A DNA stretch of 64,000 nucleotides from Alphaproteobacteria bacterium (GCA_030428615.1 JAUIDN010000005.1:62001-126000); one strand, 5' to 3'. Shown: positions 1 through 9,237, counted from the first letter of the stretch. The notes: generated from the sequence alone by a model not told the origin. A program made the numbers and translations.

Positions 1-922
1 TTGCACGCTCGGTGCTTGGCACCCACTCAAGACCACCGCCGGGCTTGTCGATATAATTACCGTCTTCATCCTTGAGCAAAAATTCATCTGGATGGTTAAA
101 GTGAATCATAAAACGTAACCGTGTTTCCGGATAAGCTTCATGGAAATCATCAACCATTTTAAAGAAGCTGTCATCAAAACGGTCAGGGAAGAACGCAAGT
201 TCCTTTGTTCCAAGGCGAATGCTTTCGATACCAGCTTCAGAAAGAGCCGCCCACCAGGAAGCAATTCCCTTGTTGGCCAGAACCATTGGGTCCCCACCGG
301 ACATCAGTATCTCACGAAGTTTTTCACGACCTGTAACAGGGTGGTGCCCGCCATTTTCTTCAACGATTTTATTATGCTCAACAATATATTCAACAAGCTC
401 AGGGATTTGCGCAAGCCCTTTGGCCTGAATTGAACCGTCCTCACGGATAATTTCTTTCTTGGCAATAAGTTCTTCACGGTAACAGAAACGACAGTGAGCA
501 GAACATGTACCAGCAACATAGATCAGGCCAAGTTCATATTTATGAATAAGTCCTTCAACCGGGCTGTAGCTCATTTGCTTGCCGGGGTCTTCAGAACCCG
601 CAAGGTCAAATGTTTCAGCAGGACTTGCCTTAATCAATGTTTTAATGGGTGCACTGTTGCGCGCACGTTCAAAATAATGACGGGTGATTTTAACCGGCAT
701 ACGGGCTTCAATGTCTTTATTCGTACCCTTCAATGCTGATATGGCTTCGATTTCTTCCTTACTGTAGAAATCCTTCATATCATCATCTACTTTTCCGTCG
801 ATGAATTTTTGAAGACCGGCAACGATTTTGCGGTCATATTTTGCATTTTCAACTTTGCTGAGGAAATCTGCTTCGCGCTCAGTTGGCACATGCTTCTTTC
901 TGATTGGGTTTTGAACATTCAT
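1..922 (-). CDS. Lysine 2,3-aminomutase-like radical SAM protein (3' part cut by window edge)
   Basis: The frame is open from an ATG at 922 to the window edge, giving the first 307 residues. A strong ribosome binding site (GGAGGG) sits just upstream of the ATG. The motif CSAHCRFC near residue 130 is the CxxxCxxC that binds the radical SAM [4Fe-4S] cluster, and the text around it (YVAGTCSAHCRFCYREEL, then LMSGGDPM) is typical of the KamA/EpmB family. These enzymes use S-adenosylmethionine and PLP to move an amino group. The PLP lysine lies further downstream and is not in the window. Free lysine, EF-P-bound lysine or another amino acid could be the substrate. The gene diverges from the LysR regulator, which may control it. 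Confidence 0.85.
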   Translation of the reverse strand, partial: MNVQNPIRKKHVPTEREADFLSKVENAKYDRKIVAGLQKFIDGKVDDDMKDFYSKEEIEAISALKGTNKDIEARMPVKITRHYFERARNSAPIKTLIKASPAETFDLAGSEDPGKQMSYSPVEGLIHKYELGLIYVAGTCSAHCRFCYREELIAKKEIIREDGSIQAKGLAQIPELVEYIVEHNKIVEENGGHHPVTGREKLREILMSGGDPMVLANKGIASWWAALSEAGIESIRLGTKELAFFPDRFDDSFFKMVDDFHEAYPETRLRFMIHFNHPDEFLLKDEDGNYIDKPGGGLEWVPSTERA

Positions 923-1040
923 AATTTCGCCCTCCACGGCTATTTTCAAATATGTAGTAAGCTGGTTTCAATTACAAAAGCTCACTTCAATATGTCACTG
1001 TAAACTAAAATTTCTGTTAAATTAAATAAAAATAGCCATA

Positions 1041-1069
1041 TTGACAACTTATTCTTACTCACGTATCTA
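1041..1069 (+). promoter_or_regulatory. Candidate sigma-70 promoter of the LysR gene
   Basis: TTGACA (1041-1046) and TATCTA (1064-1069) are separated by 17 bases and lie 28 bases before the ATG at 1098. The -35 box is a perfect match and the -10 box is close. The region is the AT-rich divergent gap between the radical SAM gene and the LysR gene. No clear T-N11-A operator was picked out by eye. Confidence 0.4.
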
Positions 1070-1097
1070 TGAGTTTTTGTAATGAATGAGGCATTAA

Positions 1098-2003
1098 ATG
1101 CTTGGCCAAAGACGTCTTATACCCAGCACCAGCATGCTGATGGCATTTGAAGCGTCTGCCCGAAACGGCAGTTTCACCGGCGCAGCGCAGGAACTAAGCC
1201 TGACACAGGGCGCAATCAGCCGACAGGTAAGCGCGCTTGAGGAGCAGCTCGGCGTCAAATTATTCGAACGCGTTAAAAAATCGATCAAATTAACGGAAGT
1301 TGGTGAAACCTACGCCGATGAAATTGCGGTCGCGCTTCGGACCATACGTAATGCATCCCTTAACGCGGTAAGCGATACGCAGGGTCAGACACTAAACCTG
1401 GCAATTTTGCCGACCTTTGGTATGCGGTGGTTGATGCCGCGCTTTCCGGATTTTATTGAAAAAAACCCGCAAATTACGGTGAATTTCACCAGTAAACTGT
1501 CTCCCTTTGATTTTTCCAATGAAAACCTGCATTCCGCCATACATTTTGGCCATCCTGACTGGCCTAACACGGATGGTACATTTCTCATGAATGAAGAAGC
1601 TGTTCCGGTCGCGGCACCATCACTTATCGGGGATCATATGATTAAGGATGCGACGGAGATCGCCCGCATGCCCCTTCTTCATCTGGAAACACGCCCAAAC
1701 GCCTGGGCCGACTGGTTTAAACAAAACGATATCACACCGCCCGCCAACCGGGGAATGGTTCTTGAACAGTTTTCAATGGTCACGCAGGCCGCCGTTGCCG
1801 GGCTTGGTGTCGCGCTGCTGCCCCATTTTCTGATCAATACGGAACTGGAACGCGGGGAGCTGGAAATATTGTTGGAAACACCACTAAAAAATAGCGCGGG
1901 GTATTATCTGATTACGCCAAAAACACACACATCCTACGCACCTGTCAATGCACTGCGAGATTGGCTGTTGGAGCAAACCAGAGATAAAGAAACCACTGAG
2001 TGA
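1098..2003 (+). CDS. LysR-family transcriptional regulator (GcvA-like)
   Basis: This 301-residue protein has the usual LysR length. Residues 8-67 form the winged helix-turn-helix (FEASARNGSFTGAAQELSLT, then GAISRQVSALEEQLG). Residues about 95-295 are the periplasmic-binding-protein-like effector domain, beginning LNLAILPTFGMRWLMPRFPDF, which is typical of the GcvA/AmpR branch. The start is supported by GAGG at 1088-1091. The gene is divergent from the lysine aminomutase-like gene, the classic arrangement for a LysR protein and its target, so an amino-acid-related effector is plausible. It converges with the sensor kinase gene, with only 12 bases between the stops. Confidence 0.9.
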   Translation: MLGQRRLIPSTSMLMAFEASARNGSFTGAAQELSLTQGAISRQVSALEEQLGVKLFERVKKSIKLTEVGETYADEIAVALRTIRNASLNAVSDTQGQTLNLAILPTFGMRWLMPRFPDFIEKNPQITVNFTSKLSPFDFSNENLHSAIHFGHPDWPNTDGTFLMNEEAVPVAAPSLIGDHMIKDATEIARMPLLHLETRPNAWADWFKQNDITPPANRGMVLEQFSMVTQAAVAGLGVALLPHFLINTELERGELEILLETPLKNSAGYYLITPKTHTSYAPVNALRDWLLEQTRDKETTE

Positions 2004-2015
2004 AAGAGGATAATA

Positions 2016-3869
2016 TTAGGCAATTACCCTAAAGTTAGGCAACCTTACGATTGCGGAAGTTCCAAAATTCAATTGGCTTAACAACTCAAATGTGCCGCCG
2101 TGTAATTCTGTAAATGATTTGACAAGTGGCAATCCAAGGCCTGTTCCTTCATATACCCTGTTAAGTCCTCCATCCACTTGTGAGAAAGGCGTCATGGCAA
2201 TTGGAATGTCTTCCTCATTCATCCCAATACCATTATCCTTGACGATGACAGTTATACCTTTCTTCGAGCAGCTATCTGCGTCGATATTTATTTTTCCGCC
2301 TTTATTCGTAAATTTGATTGCATTGGATAAAAGGTTTAGAAGAATTTGTTTAAAGAGTTTTTCGTCAACTTTCATACATATACTCTCAAGCTTCTTTTTA
2401 TCCATTATCAGCTGAAGTTCCTTATCAGCAATTTGCTGACTTAAGATTGACAGTGCAGGACTTACCATATCAATTAAGTGGGCTTCACCATCCATAAGCT
2501 CCATTTTATTTGCTTCTACCTTGGACAGATCAAGAATATCATTGATAATTTCAAGCAGATGGGTTCCTGATTTATTAATATTTCCGGCATATTCTTGGTA
2601 ACTTTCGATAGCATCATCCTTGATCATGCCAGACTTCATAATGTCAGAAAACCCTATTACGGCATTGAGCGGTGTTCTGAGCTCGTGACTCATATTAGCC
2701 AGAAATTCACTTTTCGCTCTGTTGGCGGCTTCTGCCTTTTTTCTCATATTTTCCAATTGCTCTGTTCTTTTTTTGACCAGAACTTCAAGGTTAGCATTCC
2801 AACTTATCGTGAAATAGGAGGCCAGCAACCCAAACATTATTAAACCCACCGCAGCGATATATCCGGTTATCACTTGTTTCCATTGAAGTACAAAAGCACC
2901 TTCACGCGGAATTATGGAAAAAGGCCAAACTCCGCGCGAGAGATCAACAACTTCATCATAACGCATTTCAGCCCGGGAAAGAGCGTAGTTTGCGGTCTCA
3001 AATGACAAAGCCTCAACTAACCCATCTGTAAACTTCATGACAGGATTGCCAAGGGACGCATCATTATCATTCGCCCCGGTTAAATAAAACACCAGATTTT
3101 GGCTCGCTAGGTCTTGTAACGCAACCTCAATAAAAACAGACACGTCCATAGCAACAAAAAAGAAGCCACTAACACTGGTTTGGTCTCTTACATTCAATAG
3201 GATATCTACAGGAATTGCCATATAAAACCACGCTCCATCATCTGCTTCTCCCGTTAAAGATGGCAAATAGTTTGAAAGAACAGCACCTTCGCTCCGTATC
3301 GAAGATACAATTTCAAATTTATTGAGGATGCCCAGAAAATTTTTCCCCTGCAACGATTGAAGTGCGCTCACAATTTCGGCTTTCTCAGTTTTGCCGGTAT
3401 CCACATATATTAGTGGATAATACGTTTGATCATTATCTGGGGGGTGTAGGAATCCGACTTCTTCCTCAATAGACAATCTGCCATTCGCCACTTTCACAGC
3501 AGTAAAAATATCCGCTCTTTTTTCAAAAGGAACCTCAAGCACCAAACCAAAAAATTTCGCTTTTTCATAAAGAGCAGTCCCATTCGATACATATGAATGA
3601 AAATTACTTTTAGACGGTAATAATTTACCATCAATATATGCGCTGATACCAGGAATGCTCGCTTCCATAGATTTAACCTCACTTGTAAGGTGGTCTCCGT
3701 AGATCTCAGCAAGTTCATTGAAAGAACTTAAGCGGCGCTCCTTTTCCCATTTATGAGATAGATGAATACTAAAAAAACCGGAAATACAACAAACGCTTAA
3801 CACCAACGTAAGCAGCAGTGCCCTCTTTAGCCCTATTGTTTTAAACAACTGTCTAAGCGAGTTAACCAT
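2016..3869 (-). CDS. CHASE-domain sensor histidine kinase
   Basis: This 617-residue inner-membrane kinase has a first membrane segment at about residues 16-36 and a CHASE-like periplasmic domain at about 50-310 (FFGLVLEVPFEKRADIF). A second membrane segment lies at 333-355. A short coiled coil then leads into HisKA, with the phospho-accepting histidine in FLANMSHELRTPLN (His395), and a HATPase_c domain follows with DNGIGM and GTGLGLPLV. No receiver domain and no adjacent response regulator are present, so it is an orphan kinase whose partner is elsewhere. CHASE domains sense small extracellular ligands. The ligand here cannot be read from the sequence. Confidence 0.9.
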   Translation of the reverse strand: MVNSLRQLFKTIGLKRALLLTLVLSVCCISGFFSIHLSHKWEKERRLSSFNELAEIYGDHLTSEVKSMEASIPGISAYIDGKLLPSKSNFHSYVSNGTALYEKAKFFGLVLEVPFEKRADIFTAVKVANGRLSIEEEVGFLHPPDNDQTYYPLIYVDTGKTEKAEIVSALQSLQGKNFLGILNKFEIVSSIRSEGAVLSNYLPSLTGEADDGAWFYMAIPVDILLNVRDQTSVSGFFFVAMDVSVFIEVALQDLASQNLVFYLTGANDNDASLGNPVMKFTDGLVEALSFETANYALSRAEMRYDEVVDLSRGVWPFSIIPREGAFVLQWKQVITGYIAAVGLIMFGLLASYFTISWNANLEVLVKKRTEQLENMRKKAEAANRAKSEFLANMSHELRTPLNAVIGFSDIMKSGMIKDDAIESYQEYAGNINKSGTHLLEIINDILDLSKVEANKMELMDGEAHLIDMVSPALSILSQQIADKELQLIMDKKKLESICMKVDEKLFKQILLNLLSNAIKFTNKGGKINIDADSCSKKGITVIVKDNGIGMNEEDIPIAMTPFSQVDGGLNRVYEGTGLGLPLVKSFTELHGGTFELLSQLNFGTSAIVRLPNFRVIA

Positions 3870-4061
3870 AAGTATTCATTACACAGCAACGTTTTGGTTA
3901 CCTGTTTCCTTAACCCAATACCTTAATTTTAAATGGTTAAAAAATACCTTACTTCAGGGTTTGAAACCTTAAATTCTACCAAACCCGGCAAACATCAATC
4001 AATGTGGAAGGTAATTTCAATGCGGAGTTGAACACTTCACCTTCAAGGCGGCGTCAAAAAT

Positions 4062-4208
4062 CTATCGCTCTCTAAACGCATTGTCCTTGAGTTTTAGAAC
4101 CGGGTTCATCAGATAACTCATGATTGTTTTTTTGCCGTTCAATATATCAACGTCGGCAACACTTTGGTTCTCATAAAAAAGTACCATTTTGCTTTTGCGG
4201 TCATCCGT
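4062..4208 (-). pseudogene. C-terminal remnant of a HlyD-type type I secretion adaptor
   Basis: One open frame ending at the TAG at 4062-4064 encodes 48 residues. Its last half (VADVDILNGKKTIMSYLMNP, then VLKLKDNAFRER) closely follows the usual C-terminus of HlyD-family type I secretion periplasmic adaptors (AEVDI.TGKKT..DYL..P..K....A.RER). A stop codon at 4209-4211 cuts it upstream, and no start codon or ribosome binding site belongs to this frame. The rest of the gene, and its usual ABC and TolC partners, are absent. I read it as a decayed fragment left by a deletion or rearrangement. The surrounding 437-base stretch (3870-4306) holds only this remnant and the overlapping small frame at 4139-4291. 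Confidence 0.6.
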
Positions 4209-4291
4209 TCATGGAATAATGGAGAAAACGGGTTATTTCCATTGGTGCGACGAACAATGGGTATTGCTTTTTCAAAATTAACTTTACCCAT
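4139..4291 (-). CDS. Small open frame directly behind the isomerase gene, possibly a broken gene
   Basis: A 50-codon frame begins with ATG at 4291, 15 bases after the isomerase stop, and is preceded by a good ribosome binding site (AGGAGT) at suitable spacing. It begins MGKVNFEKAIPIVRRTNG and ends LPTLIY. The second half overlaps the HlyD remnant in another frame. This suggests that a real downstream gene of the catabolic operon lost most of its body and now runs into junk sequence. A genuine short protein cannot be excluded. I do not recognise the N-terminal segment. Confidence 0.3.
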   Translation of the reverse strand: MGKVNFEKAIPIVRRTNGNNPFSPLFHERMTAKAKWYFFMRTKVLPTLIY

Positions 4292-4306
4292 ATAAACTCC
4301 TATTCG

Positions 4307-4972
4307 CTAAAGCGCATCAGGCTGTTTTTCCGGGATTGCCTGATCAAAAGCATCCAGTTCCAGGCAGGTTTTATTAATTTTCATGATCGTTGGGTATGGT
4401 GAAAGATCACACTCAAATCGTTCAGCATTATAAATTTGCGGTATCAGAAAACAATCCGCCATTCCGGGCACATCACCATGACAGAACTTCCCTGTCGCCG
4501 GATCATGTGACAATTTTTTCTCCAGGGCGGTAAATTCTTCTGCAATCCAATGTCTATACCATGAATTAACGGCATCCTGATCCTGCTTAAGATCATTCTT
4601 AAGATAGTTAAGGACACGCAAATTATTGAGCGGGTGTATTTCACAGGCAATCGCATATATTATTGACTGAACGCGGGCGCGCTCATCCGGGTCAAGCGGC
4701 AACAACCTGTTTTCCGGCTCCAGATAATCAAGATACTCAATAATAGCAAGAGACTGGGTAATGACCTTACCATCCACCTCGAGCGCCGGGATCAAACCTT
4801 GCGGGTTTTTGGCCAGAAATTCTTCAGTTTTATGTTCCCGTTGCATAAGTTTATAATTCTTTTGGGTGTATTTCATCCCTTTAAGGTTAAGAGCGATCCG
4901 CACGCGATAGGACGCTGAACTTCGCCACATTCCATGTAAAATTATATCAGACAATTTTTGTTTCCAATTCAC
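4307..4972 (-). CDS. Zeta-class glutathione transferase: maleylpyruvate/maleylacetoacetate isomerase
   Basis: The 221 residues match the family length. The protein carries the family signature SSASYRVRIALNLKG at residues about 18-32, with the glutathione-activating serine, followed by the thioredoxin-like fold (NPQGLIPALEVDG, ITQSLAIIEYLD) and an all-helical C-terminal domain. It catalyses glutathione-dependent cis-trans isomerisation of a maleyl ketoacid. Because the next genes upstream are a fumarylpyruvate hydrolase-like protein and gentisate dioxygenase, maleylpyruvate is the likely substrate. The start overlaps the upstream gene by 26 bases, and family starts usually lie about eight residues later, so a downstream TTG is possible. 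Confidence 0.88.
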   Translation of the reverse strand: MNWKQKLSDIILHGMWRSSASYRVRIALNLKGMKYTQKNYKLMQREHKTEEFLAKNPQGLIPALEVDGKVITQSLAIIEYLDYLEPENRLLPLDPDERARVQSIIYAIACEIHPLNNLRVLNYLKNDLKQDQDAVNSWYRHWIAEEFTALEKKLSHDPATGKFCHGDVPGMADCFLIPQIYNAERFECDLSPYPTIMKINKTCLELDAFDQAIPEKQPDAL

Positions 4973-5633
4973 TTAAACCATCCACACCAACTTTAATAAT
5001 ATCACCCTTTACAACCGGCCCAACACCTTCGGGCGTTCCGGTAAAGATCAGATCGCCGGGCTTAAGGGTAAAAAGTCCGGACAGGTTTGCGATAACTTCG
5101 GGTATTGACCAGATCAATTTGTTAATACTGCTATCCTGTTTGATGTCACCATTAACCGATAGCCAGATGCGCGCATTTTCAATATCATCAACCTGATCAA
5201 CCGTATGAATTGCCGCACAAGGCGCCGAATGATCAAACCCCTTGCCGGTATCCCAGGGTCGTCCTTTTTCACGGGCGTCAAGCTGCAAATCCCGTCTTGT
5301 AAGATCATTTCCAACCGCATAACCAAAAACGAAATCAAGTGCATTATCCGTTGTGGCTTCCTTACATTCCTTGCCAATAGCCACAACCAATTCCCCTTCA
5401 TAGTGAAGGTTTCCGGTTTGCGGTGGATACGGAACGGAGGCACCGTTATCCACAACTGCATCAGCGGGTTTCATGAAATAAAACGGCGGCTCCCTGTCCG
5501 GGTCACGTCCCATTTCACGGGCATGTGCGGCATAATTTCGCCCAACGCAAAATACCCGCCTGACCGGAAAGCGGTCATCACTACCGTTTATAGCGACACT
5601 TGAAACATCTGGTGCATCAAATACATAGCCCAT
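4947..5633 (-). CDS. Fumarylacetoacetate hydrolase-family protein, probable fumarylpyruvate hydrolase
   Basis: This 228-residue protein has the compact FAH fold. RRVFCVGRNYAAHAREMG (near residue 25) is the conserved N-terminal motif. HYEGELVVAIG supplies metal-binding glutamates, and GYAVGNDLTRRDLQ and FTGTPEGVGPV are further FAH motifs. Fumarylpyruvate hydrolases of the gentisate route (NagK type) look like this and cleave fumarylpyruvate to fumarate and pyruvate. It lies 24 bases behind gentisate dioxygenase and ahead of the isomerase, giving the order dioxygenase, hydrolase, isomerase in one operon. Acylpyruvase activity on related substrates is the alternative. Confidence 0.88.
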   Translation of the reverse strand: MGYVFDAPDVSSVAINGSDDRFPVRRVFCVGRNYAAHAREMGRDPDREPPFYFMKPADAVVDNGASVPYPPQTGNLHYEGELVVAIGKECKEATTDNALDFVFGYAVGNDLTRRDLQLDAREKGRPWDTGKGFDHSAPCAAIHTVDQVDDIENARIWLSVNGDIKQDSSINKLIWSIPEVIANLSGLFTLKPGDLIFTGTPEGVGPVVKGDIIKVGVDGLSELETKIV

Positions 5634-5657
5634 AGATTAAAACTCCTGCTTATTTTT

Positions 5658-6695
5658 TTATCTGTTACCGCGATCTTCACGCCAAAGACCCAATGCCTGC
5701 TGAACCGGACGATCAGAATAGCTAAAGAGAACACATTCGTCACCCGCAAAATGTTGGTGATGATGCCAGCTGGGCACCACAAAGGTATCATTTGGGCCCC
5801 ATTCAAATACCCGTTCACCCACTTTCGTTTTGCCTCTTCCTTCCACCACAGAATACACCGTCGCGTCGGTTGACCGGTATGATGACGTCTCGAACCCTGA
5901 AGGCAATAGCTGCATAAAGGCACCCATGGTTGGCATCGCGGATTTTCCATCAACCGGGTTTACATACATCAGCTTTAACCCATGGCAGGGATCCAAATTA
6001 CCCGCTTTTTTCATTTTGTTTAATGTAGCGCGCGTTCTTTCATAAGGGTATTTGACCACTGGCGAAGTTGGCGACTGCACCTCAAAGTCAACGGGCATCA
6101 TTCCGCTTCCGTACATCGCGACGCTATCCCCGTCCTCTATGACATGTGGATGCTCATCGTCAGAATGGTGTTCGAAGAAAGACGCATCAAGGAATTGCAC
6201 AATGGGGATATCCAGGCCGTCCAACCAAAAGGTCGGTTCGTCGCTTTCATTTCCGTGATCATGCCAGCGGCCACTGGGGGTCAGAATAAGGTCACCCTTG
6301 CTCATATAGGATTTTTCACCGTCAACGGCCGTATAGGCACCGTTTCCTTCGATAATAAATCTGAACGCCGCCTGCGAATGTTTATGAGCAGGGGCAATTT
6401 CACCCGGCATAATAAGCTGAATACCAGCATATAGAGATGTCGTTATTTTGCTTTCGCCCGGCATACCGGGGTTTTCAAGAATTAGCACGCGGCGCTCCGC
6501 TTCTTTCGCGGTAAGTAAGGTACCGGCCTCAAGCAAAACAGGTCGGATTGCATCATAACGCCAAAGGTGTGGTTGGCACGGGCTTTTTGGCTCCGGCGTG
6601 ACCAATGAACGTAACCGGTCCCAAAGCGGTACAAGATTACCTTCTCCGATTTTGTCACTATAGTTCGCTAGTTCCGCCTTGCGCGCCTCATCCAT
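5658..6695 (-). CDS. Gentisate 1,2-dioxygenase
   Basis: This 345-residue bicupin is of the usual length. The N-terminal cupin carries the iron-binding histidines in PGEIAPAHKHSQAAFRFIIE (residues about 112-131) and a third ligand in the GRWHDHGNE segment. The second cupin (YSVVEGRGKTKVGERVFEWG, then FVVPSWHHHQH) is also well kept. The enzyme opens the gentisate ring between C1 and C2 to give maleylpyruvate. It sits 12 bases behind the HpaB-type monooxygenase and ahead of the hydrolase and isomerase genes that finish the pathway. The FAD monooxygenase at 11416-12603 is a likely source of gentisate. Confidence 0.92.
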   Translation of the reverse strand: MDEARKAELANYSDKIGEGNLVPLWDRLRSLVTPEPKSPCQPHLWRYDAIRPVLLEAGTLLTAKEAERRVLILENPGMPGESKITTSLYAGIQLIMPGEIAPAHKHSQAAFRFIIEGNGAYTAVDGEKSYMSKGDLILTPSGRWHDHGNESDEPTFWLDGLDIPIVQFLDASFFEHHSDDEHPHVIEDGDSVAMYGSGMMPVDFEVQSPTSPVVKYPYERTRATLNKMKKAGNLDPCHGLKLMYVNPVDGKSAMPTMGAFMQLLPSGFETSSYRSTDATVYSVVEGRGKTKVGERVFEWGPNDTFVVPSWHHHQHFAGDECVLFSYSDRPVQQALGLWREDRGNR

Positions 6696-6707
6696 TAATT
6701 ATCCCTT

Positions 6708-8195
6708 TCAGCCTTCATATGCCAGTGCAGCTTCAACCATCGCTATCGCATCTGATTTATCATACATTTTATAAACGCTGGCAACAATCACTTCCGGCGA
6801 GCCGGAATGCAGACGCTCATAGAGCTGCTGCCTTCCACCGAAACTGTCCCCCGTAAGTTCCCATGCAAGCTTCGAAAGCCGTTGACGATAGGCTGCATCA
6901 ACGCCCTTCCCGCGCCAGTATCTGTCGATCAATGGCCGAAGTTCGGGTTGATCCATATCTTCTGCGCTTGGCACGAATAATGCCGAGCTGGTTGTTACAT
7001 GTTCTATAATACTTACCAGACGTTCTGAAACCATACCGATAAAGGCACGCAGATGGGGAACCGGTTGAATGGCGAAATGACCACCGGGTGTCAATCCGCC
7101 CTCGACTTCCGCTGTTCGGATAATGGATCTGAAAATTTCCTTATAGGTAACAAGCTCCCCAAGTTCCATATCAATGAGTTGGCGACCGCCTTTCCCTTCC
7201 GTTTGTGTCATAAGATGAGACACACCGATCATCAATTCAAGCCGTTCAAGCAATTGCAGAACGCTGCAATGAGCGGCCCACTTCATCACCCGGGACCTGA
7301 ACAATATATTTGCCTGCTTTGGGGCATTGGCCAGAAACACGCGTTCCCAGGGCACAAACACGTCATCAAATATTAGAACAACATCCTGCTCATCAAAACG
7401 GGTGGATAACACATGATCCCGTGGATCACGGTTCATTGTGTAGGGCTCGCGGCAAATCTGCCTGATTCCCGGTGCGCATACCGGCATCGCAAACCACAGG
7501 CCGAATTCCGGCTCATCTTCCTGGAGAGTCTGTGTTGGTGCAATGATCACTTCATCCGTTAGCGGCCCCAATGTCACAAACCGCGCGCCACGGACAATGA
7601 TACCGTCCTCACGTTCCTCAATGACCCGCACGCAACGGTCCGGATCTTCCTTTGGCCGCTTTGATTTATCCATCGCCGGATCATGAAGTCCATGCGACAG
7701 TGAGAGGTCATTTTCGCTGGCATATTTCAGATAATTTTCGATATTTGTTTTAAAACGCGGGTCGACCTTCGCCATTTCATCACGCGCATCATACATGCCT
7801 ACAACAATCGCCGCACAAAAATCCGGAAAGCGGCCGAACATGCCAAGGCTTTCTTTCGCCCAAATCGCCGTGTTATCACGTCGTTTTATTAAATCATCAT
7901 AACTTTTCGGCAATGAATAACTGTAAGAAACGCGAACGCCATCCTCATTCACAAATGACATTTTATCCTGCCGATCCGGGTTATGCTGTTGATCATAAAT
8001 CCGGGCCATCTCGCGGGCCACACGTGAAAACGCGGGATGTTCTGTTACATCAGCGACTTTTTCACCATGTACCCATACTTCACGCCCATCGCGTAGACTT
8101 TCAAGATATTCTTCGCCCGTCATAATGCCGTGTCCACGACCAGCAGTCATATTGAGTTTGTTTTCGAAACTGTCATTAGTTACTTTGCTATCCAT
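6708..8195 (-). CDS. HpaB-type 4-hydroxyphenylacetate 3-monooxygenase oxygenase component
   Basis: The 495 residues match the family of FADH2-dependent aromatic hydroxylases with an acyl-CoA-dehydrogenase fold. GEEYLESLRDGREVWVHGEK at the N-terminus and the central LSHGLHDPAMDKSKR and IIVRGARFVTLGPLTDE segments are typical. The enzyme uses reduced FAD from a separate reductase. A candidate partner is the flavin reductase at 14479-15402 in the same island. HpaB relatives act on 4-hydroxyphenylacetate, halophenols, resorcinol or phenolic acids, so the substrate is open. Its neighbours (LigJ-like hydratase and gentisate dioxygenase) point to a hydroxybenzoate rather than to 4-hydroxyphenylacetate, because homoprotocatechuate genes are absent. 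Confidence 0.88.
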   Translation of the reverse strand: MDSKVTNDSFENKLNMTAGRGHGIMTGEEYLESLRDGREVWVHGEKVADVTEHPAFSRVAREMARIYDQQHNPDRQDKMSFVNEDGVRVSYSYSLPKSYDDLIKRRDNTAIWAKESLGMFGRFPDFCAAIVVGMYDARDEMAKVDPRFKTNIENYLKYASENDLSLSHGLHDPAMDKSKRPKEDPDRCVRVIEEREDGIIVRGARFVTLGPLTDEVIIAPTQTLQEDEPEFGLWFAMPVCAPGIRQICREPYTMNRDPRDHVLSTRFDEQDVVLIFDDVFVPWERVFLANAPKQANILFRSRVMKWAAHCSVLQLLERLELMIGVSHLMTQTEGKGGRQLIDMELGELVTYKEIFRSIIRTAEVEGGLTPGGHFAIQPVPHLRAFIGMVSERLVSIIEHVTTSSALFVPSAEDMDQPELRPLIDRYWRGKGVDAAYRQRLSKLAWELTGDSFGGRQQLYERLHSGSPEVIVASVYKMYDKSDAIAMVEAALAYEG

Positions 8196-8203
8196 GGGTC
8201 TTC

Positions 8204-9208
8204 CTATTTATCCAGATTAAATACTTTGATCGCGTTTTCAGAATATATGGCTTCACGTTCATCGTCGCTTAACCAGTCAAAACCATCGATATAAGGTTTA
8301 ATATCATCAAATGGTCGGCCGGTATCGGGGTTATCGCTTGACCCGACACCCGGGCACTCGGCACCGAACAAAAGTCTCTCGGAACCAATCTCCTTTATCA
8401 AAAGCTCCAGCGCCGCTTCGGAATAAAGAACGGTGTCGTAATAAAGTTTTTTTACCTTTTCCTTAAAGCGCAGACCTTTACCGCGGGTGGACGCCGAATC
8501 AAACCGGCCAAGCTGGTAAGGAATGGCACCACCGCCATGCGAGCAAATAATTTTTAAGTCCGGGAAATCATCAAAAACGGTTGATTTTAATAAATGTGAT
8601 ACGGAAATAGTTTCTTCATTGATAAAATGCAGGGAGTATGGTGTCCGCTCCGAACGGGAGCCGGAGCTATGAATATGCGCCGGCACATCCAGATCACATA
8701 ATTTTTCATACAGGGGATACCAATATCGATCACCCATTCCCGGCGCTTCCATCCCGCCATTTTCATAAGGGTCTGGATTCAGCAGACACCCTTTAAAACC
8801 AAGCTCGTTCACGCACCTTTCCAGTTCCGCAAGACAGTCTTCGATCGGACGACCCGCCACCTGAGGAAGTCCGGCAACACCGATAAAAATATCGGGGTAA
8901 AGCTGTGTCTGGCGGTATATAACATTGTTTACTTCTTCATGAAGCCAGTCGATAATCTTCGCCGGGCTTTCGGAATGCATCATTTGAAAAGGTCGCGGGG
9001 ATATACATTGTTTATCGGTACCCACTTCTTTCAGATACGGAAGATGGCCATATTTTCCCATATGCGGCGTATGAAGGGCCTCGATCAGTTCATCATCCGA
9101 AATTACAACCTTACCCCGACCATGCGATCCCCTATGTGCGAGAAGTGTTGCTTTATACGCCCATAACTTTGCGGGTGCACTAACATGTGCATGGCAATCA
9201 ATTATCAT
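8204..9208 (-). CDS. Amidohydrolase-family 4-oxalomesaconate hydratase-like protein (LigJ-like)
   Basis: This 334-residue amidohydrolase begins MIIDCHAHVSA, where His6 and His8 are zinc ligands. CVNELGFKGCLLNPDP, DRYWYPLYEKLCDLDVPAHI and ICSHGGGAIPYQLGRFD closely follow LigJ of the protocatechuate 4,5-cleavage pathway, which hydrates 4-oxalomesaconate to 4-carboxy-4-hydroxy-2-oxoadipate. Related decarboxylases (ACMSD and gamma-resorcylate decarboxylase) share the fold and are the main alternative. It is the first gene of the five-gene minus-strand operon, eight bases ahead of HpaB, and starts about 30 bases from a palindromic operator. RraA/LigK-family proteins, which use the product of LigJ, are encoded nearby. 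Confidence 0.8.
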   Translation of the reverse strand: MIIDCHAHVSAPAKLWAYKATLLAHRGSHGRGKVVISDDELIEALHTPHMGKYGHLPYLKEVGTDKQCISPRPFQMMHSESPAKIIDWLHEEVNNVIYRQTQLYPDIFIGVAGLPQVAGRPIEDCLAELERCVNELGFKGCLLNPDPYENGGMEAPGMGDRYWYPLYEKLCDLDVPAHIHSSGSRSERTPYSLHFINEETISVSHLLKSTVFDDFPDLKIICSHGGGAIPYQLGRFDSASTRGKGLRFKEKVKKLYYDTVLYSEAALELLIKEIGSERLLFGAECPGVGSSDNPDTGRPFDDIKPYIDGFDWLSDDEREAIYSENAIKVFNLDK

Positions 9209-9237
9209 CCCTAATCCTTTACATTATCAAATTTAGT

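Noticed and set aside
6708..8195. A complete 4-hydroxyphenylacetate pathway because of the HpaB-type gene
   Set aside because: No homoprotocatechuate dioxygenase, HpaE, HpaF, HpaG or HpaH-like genes are found. The neighbours belong to benzoate-type routes.
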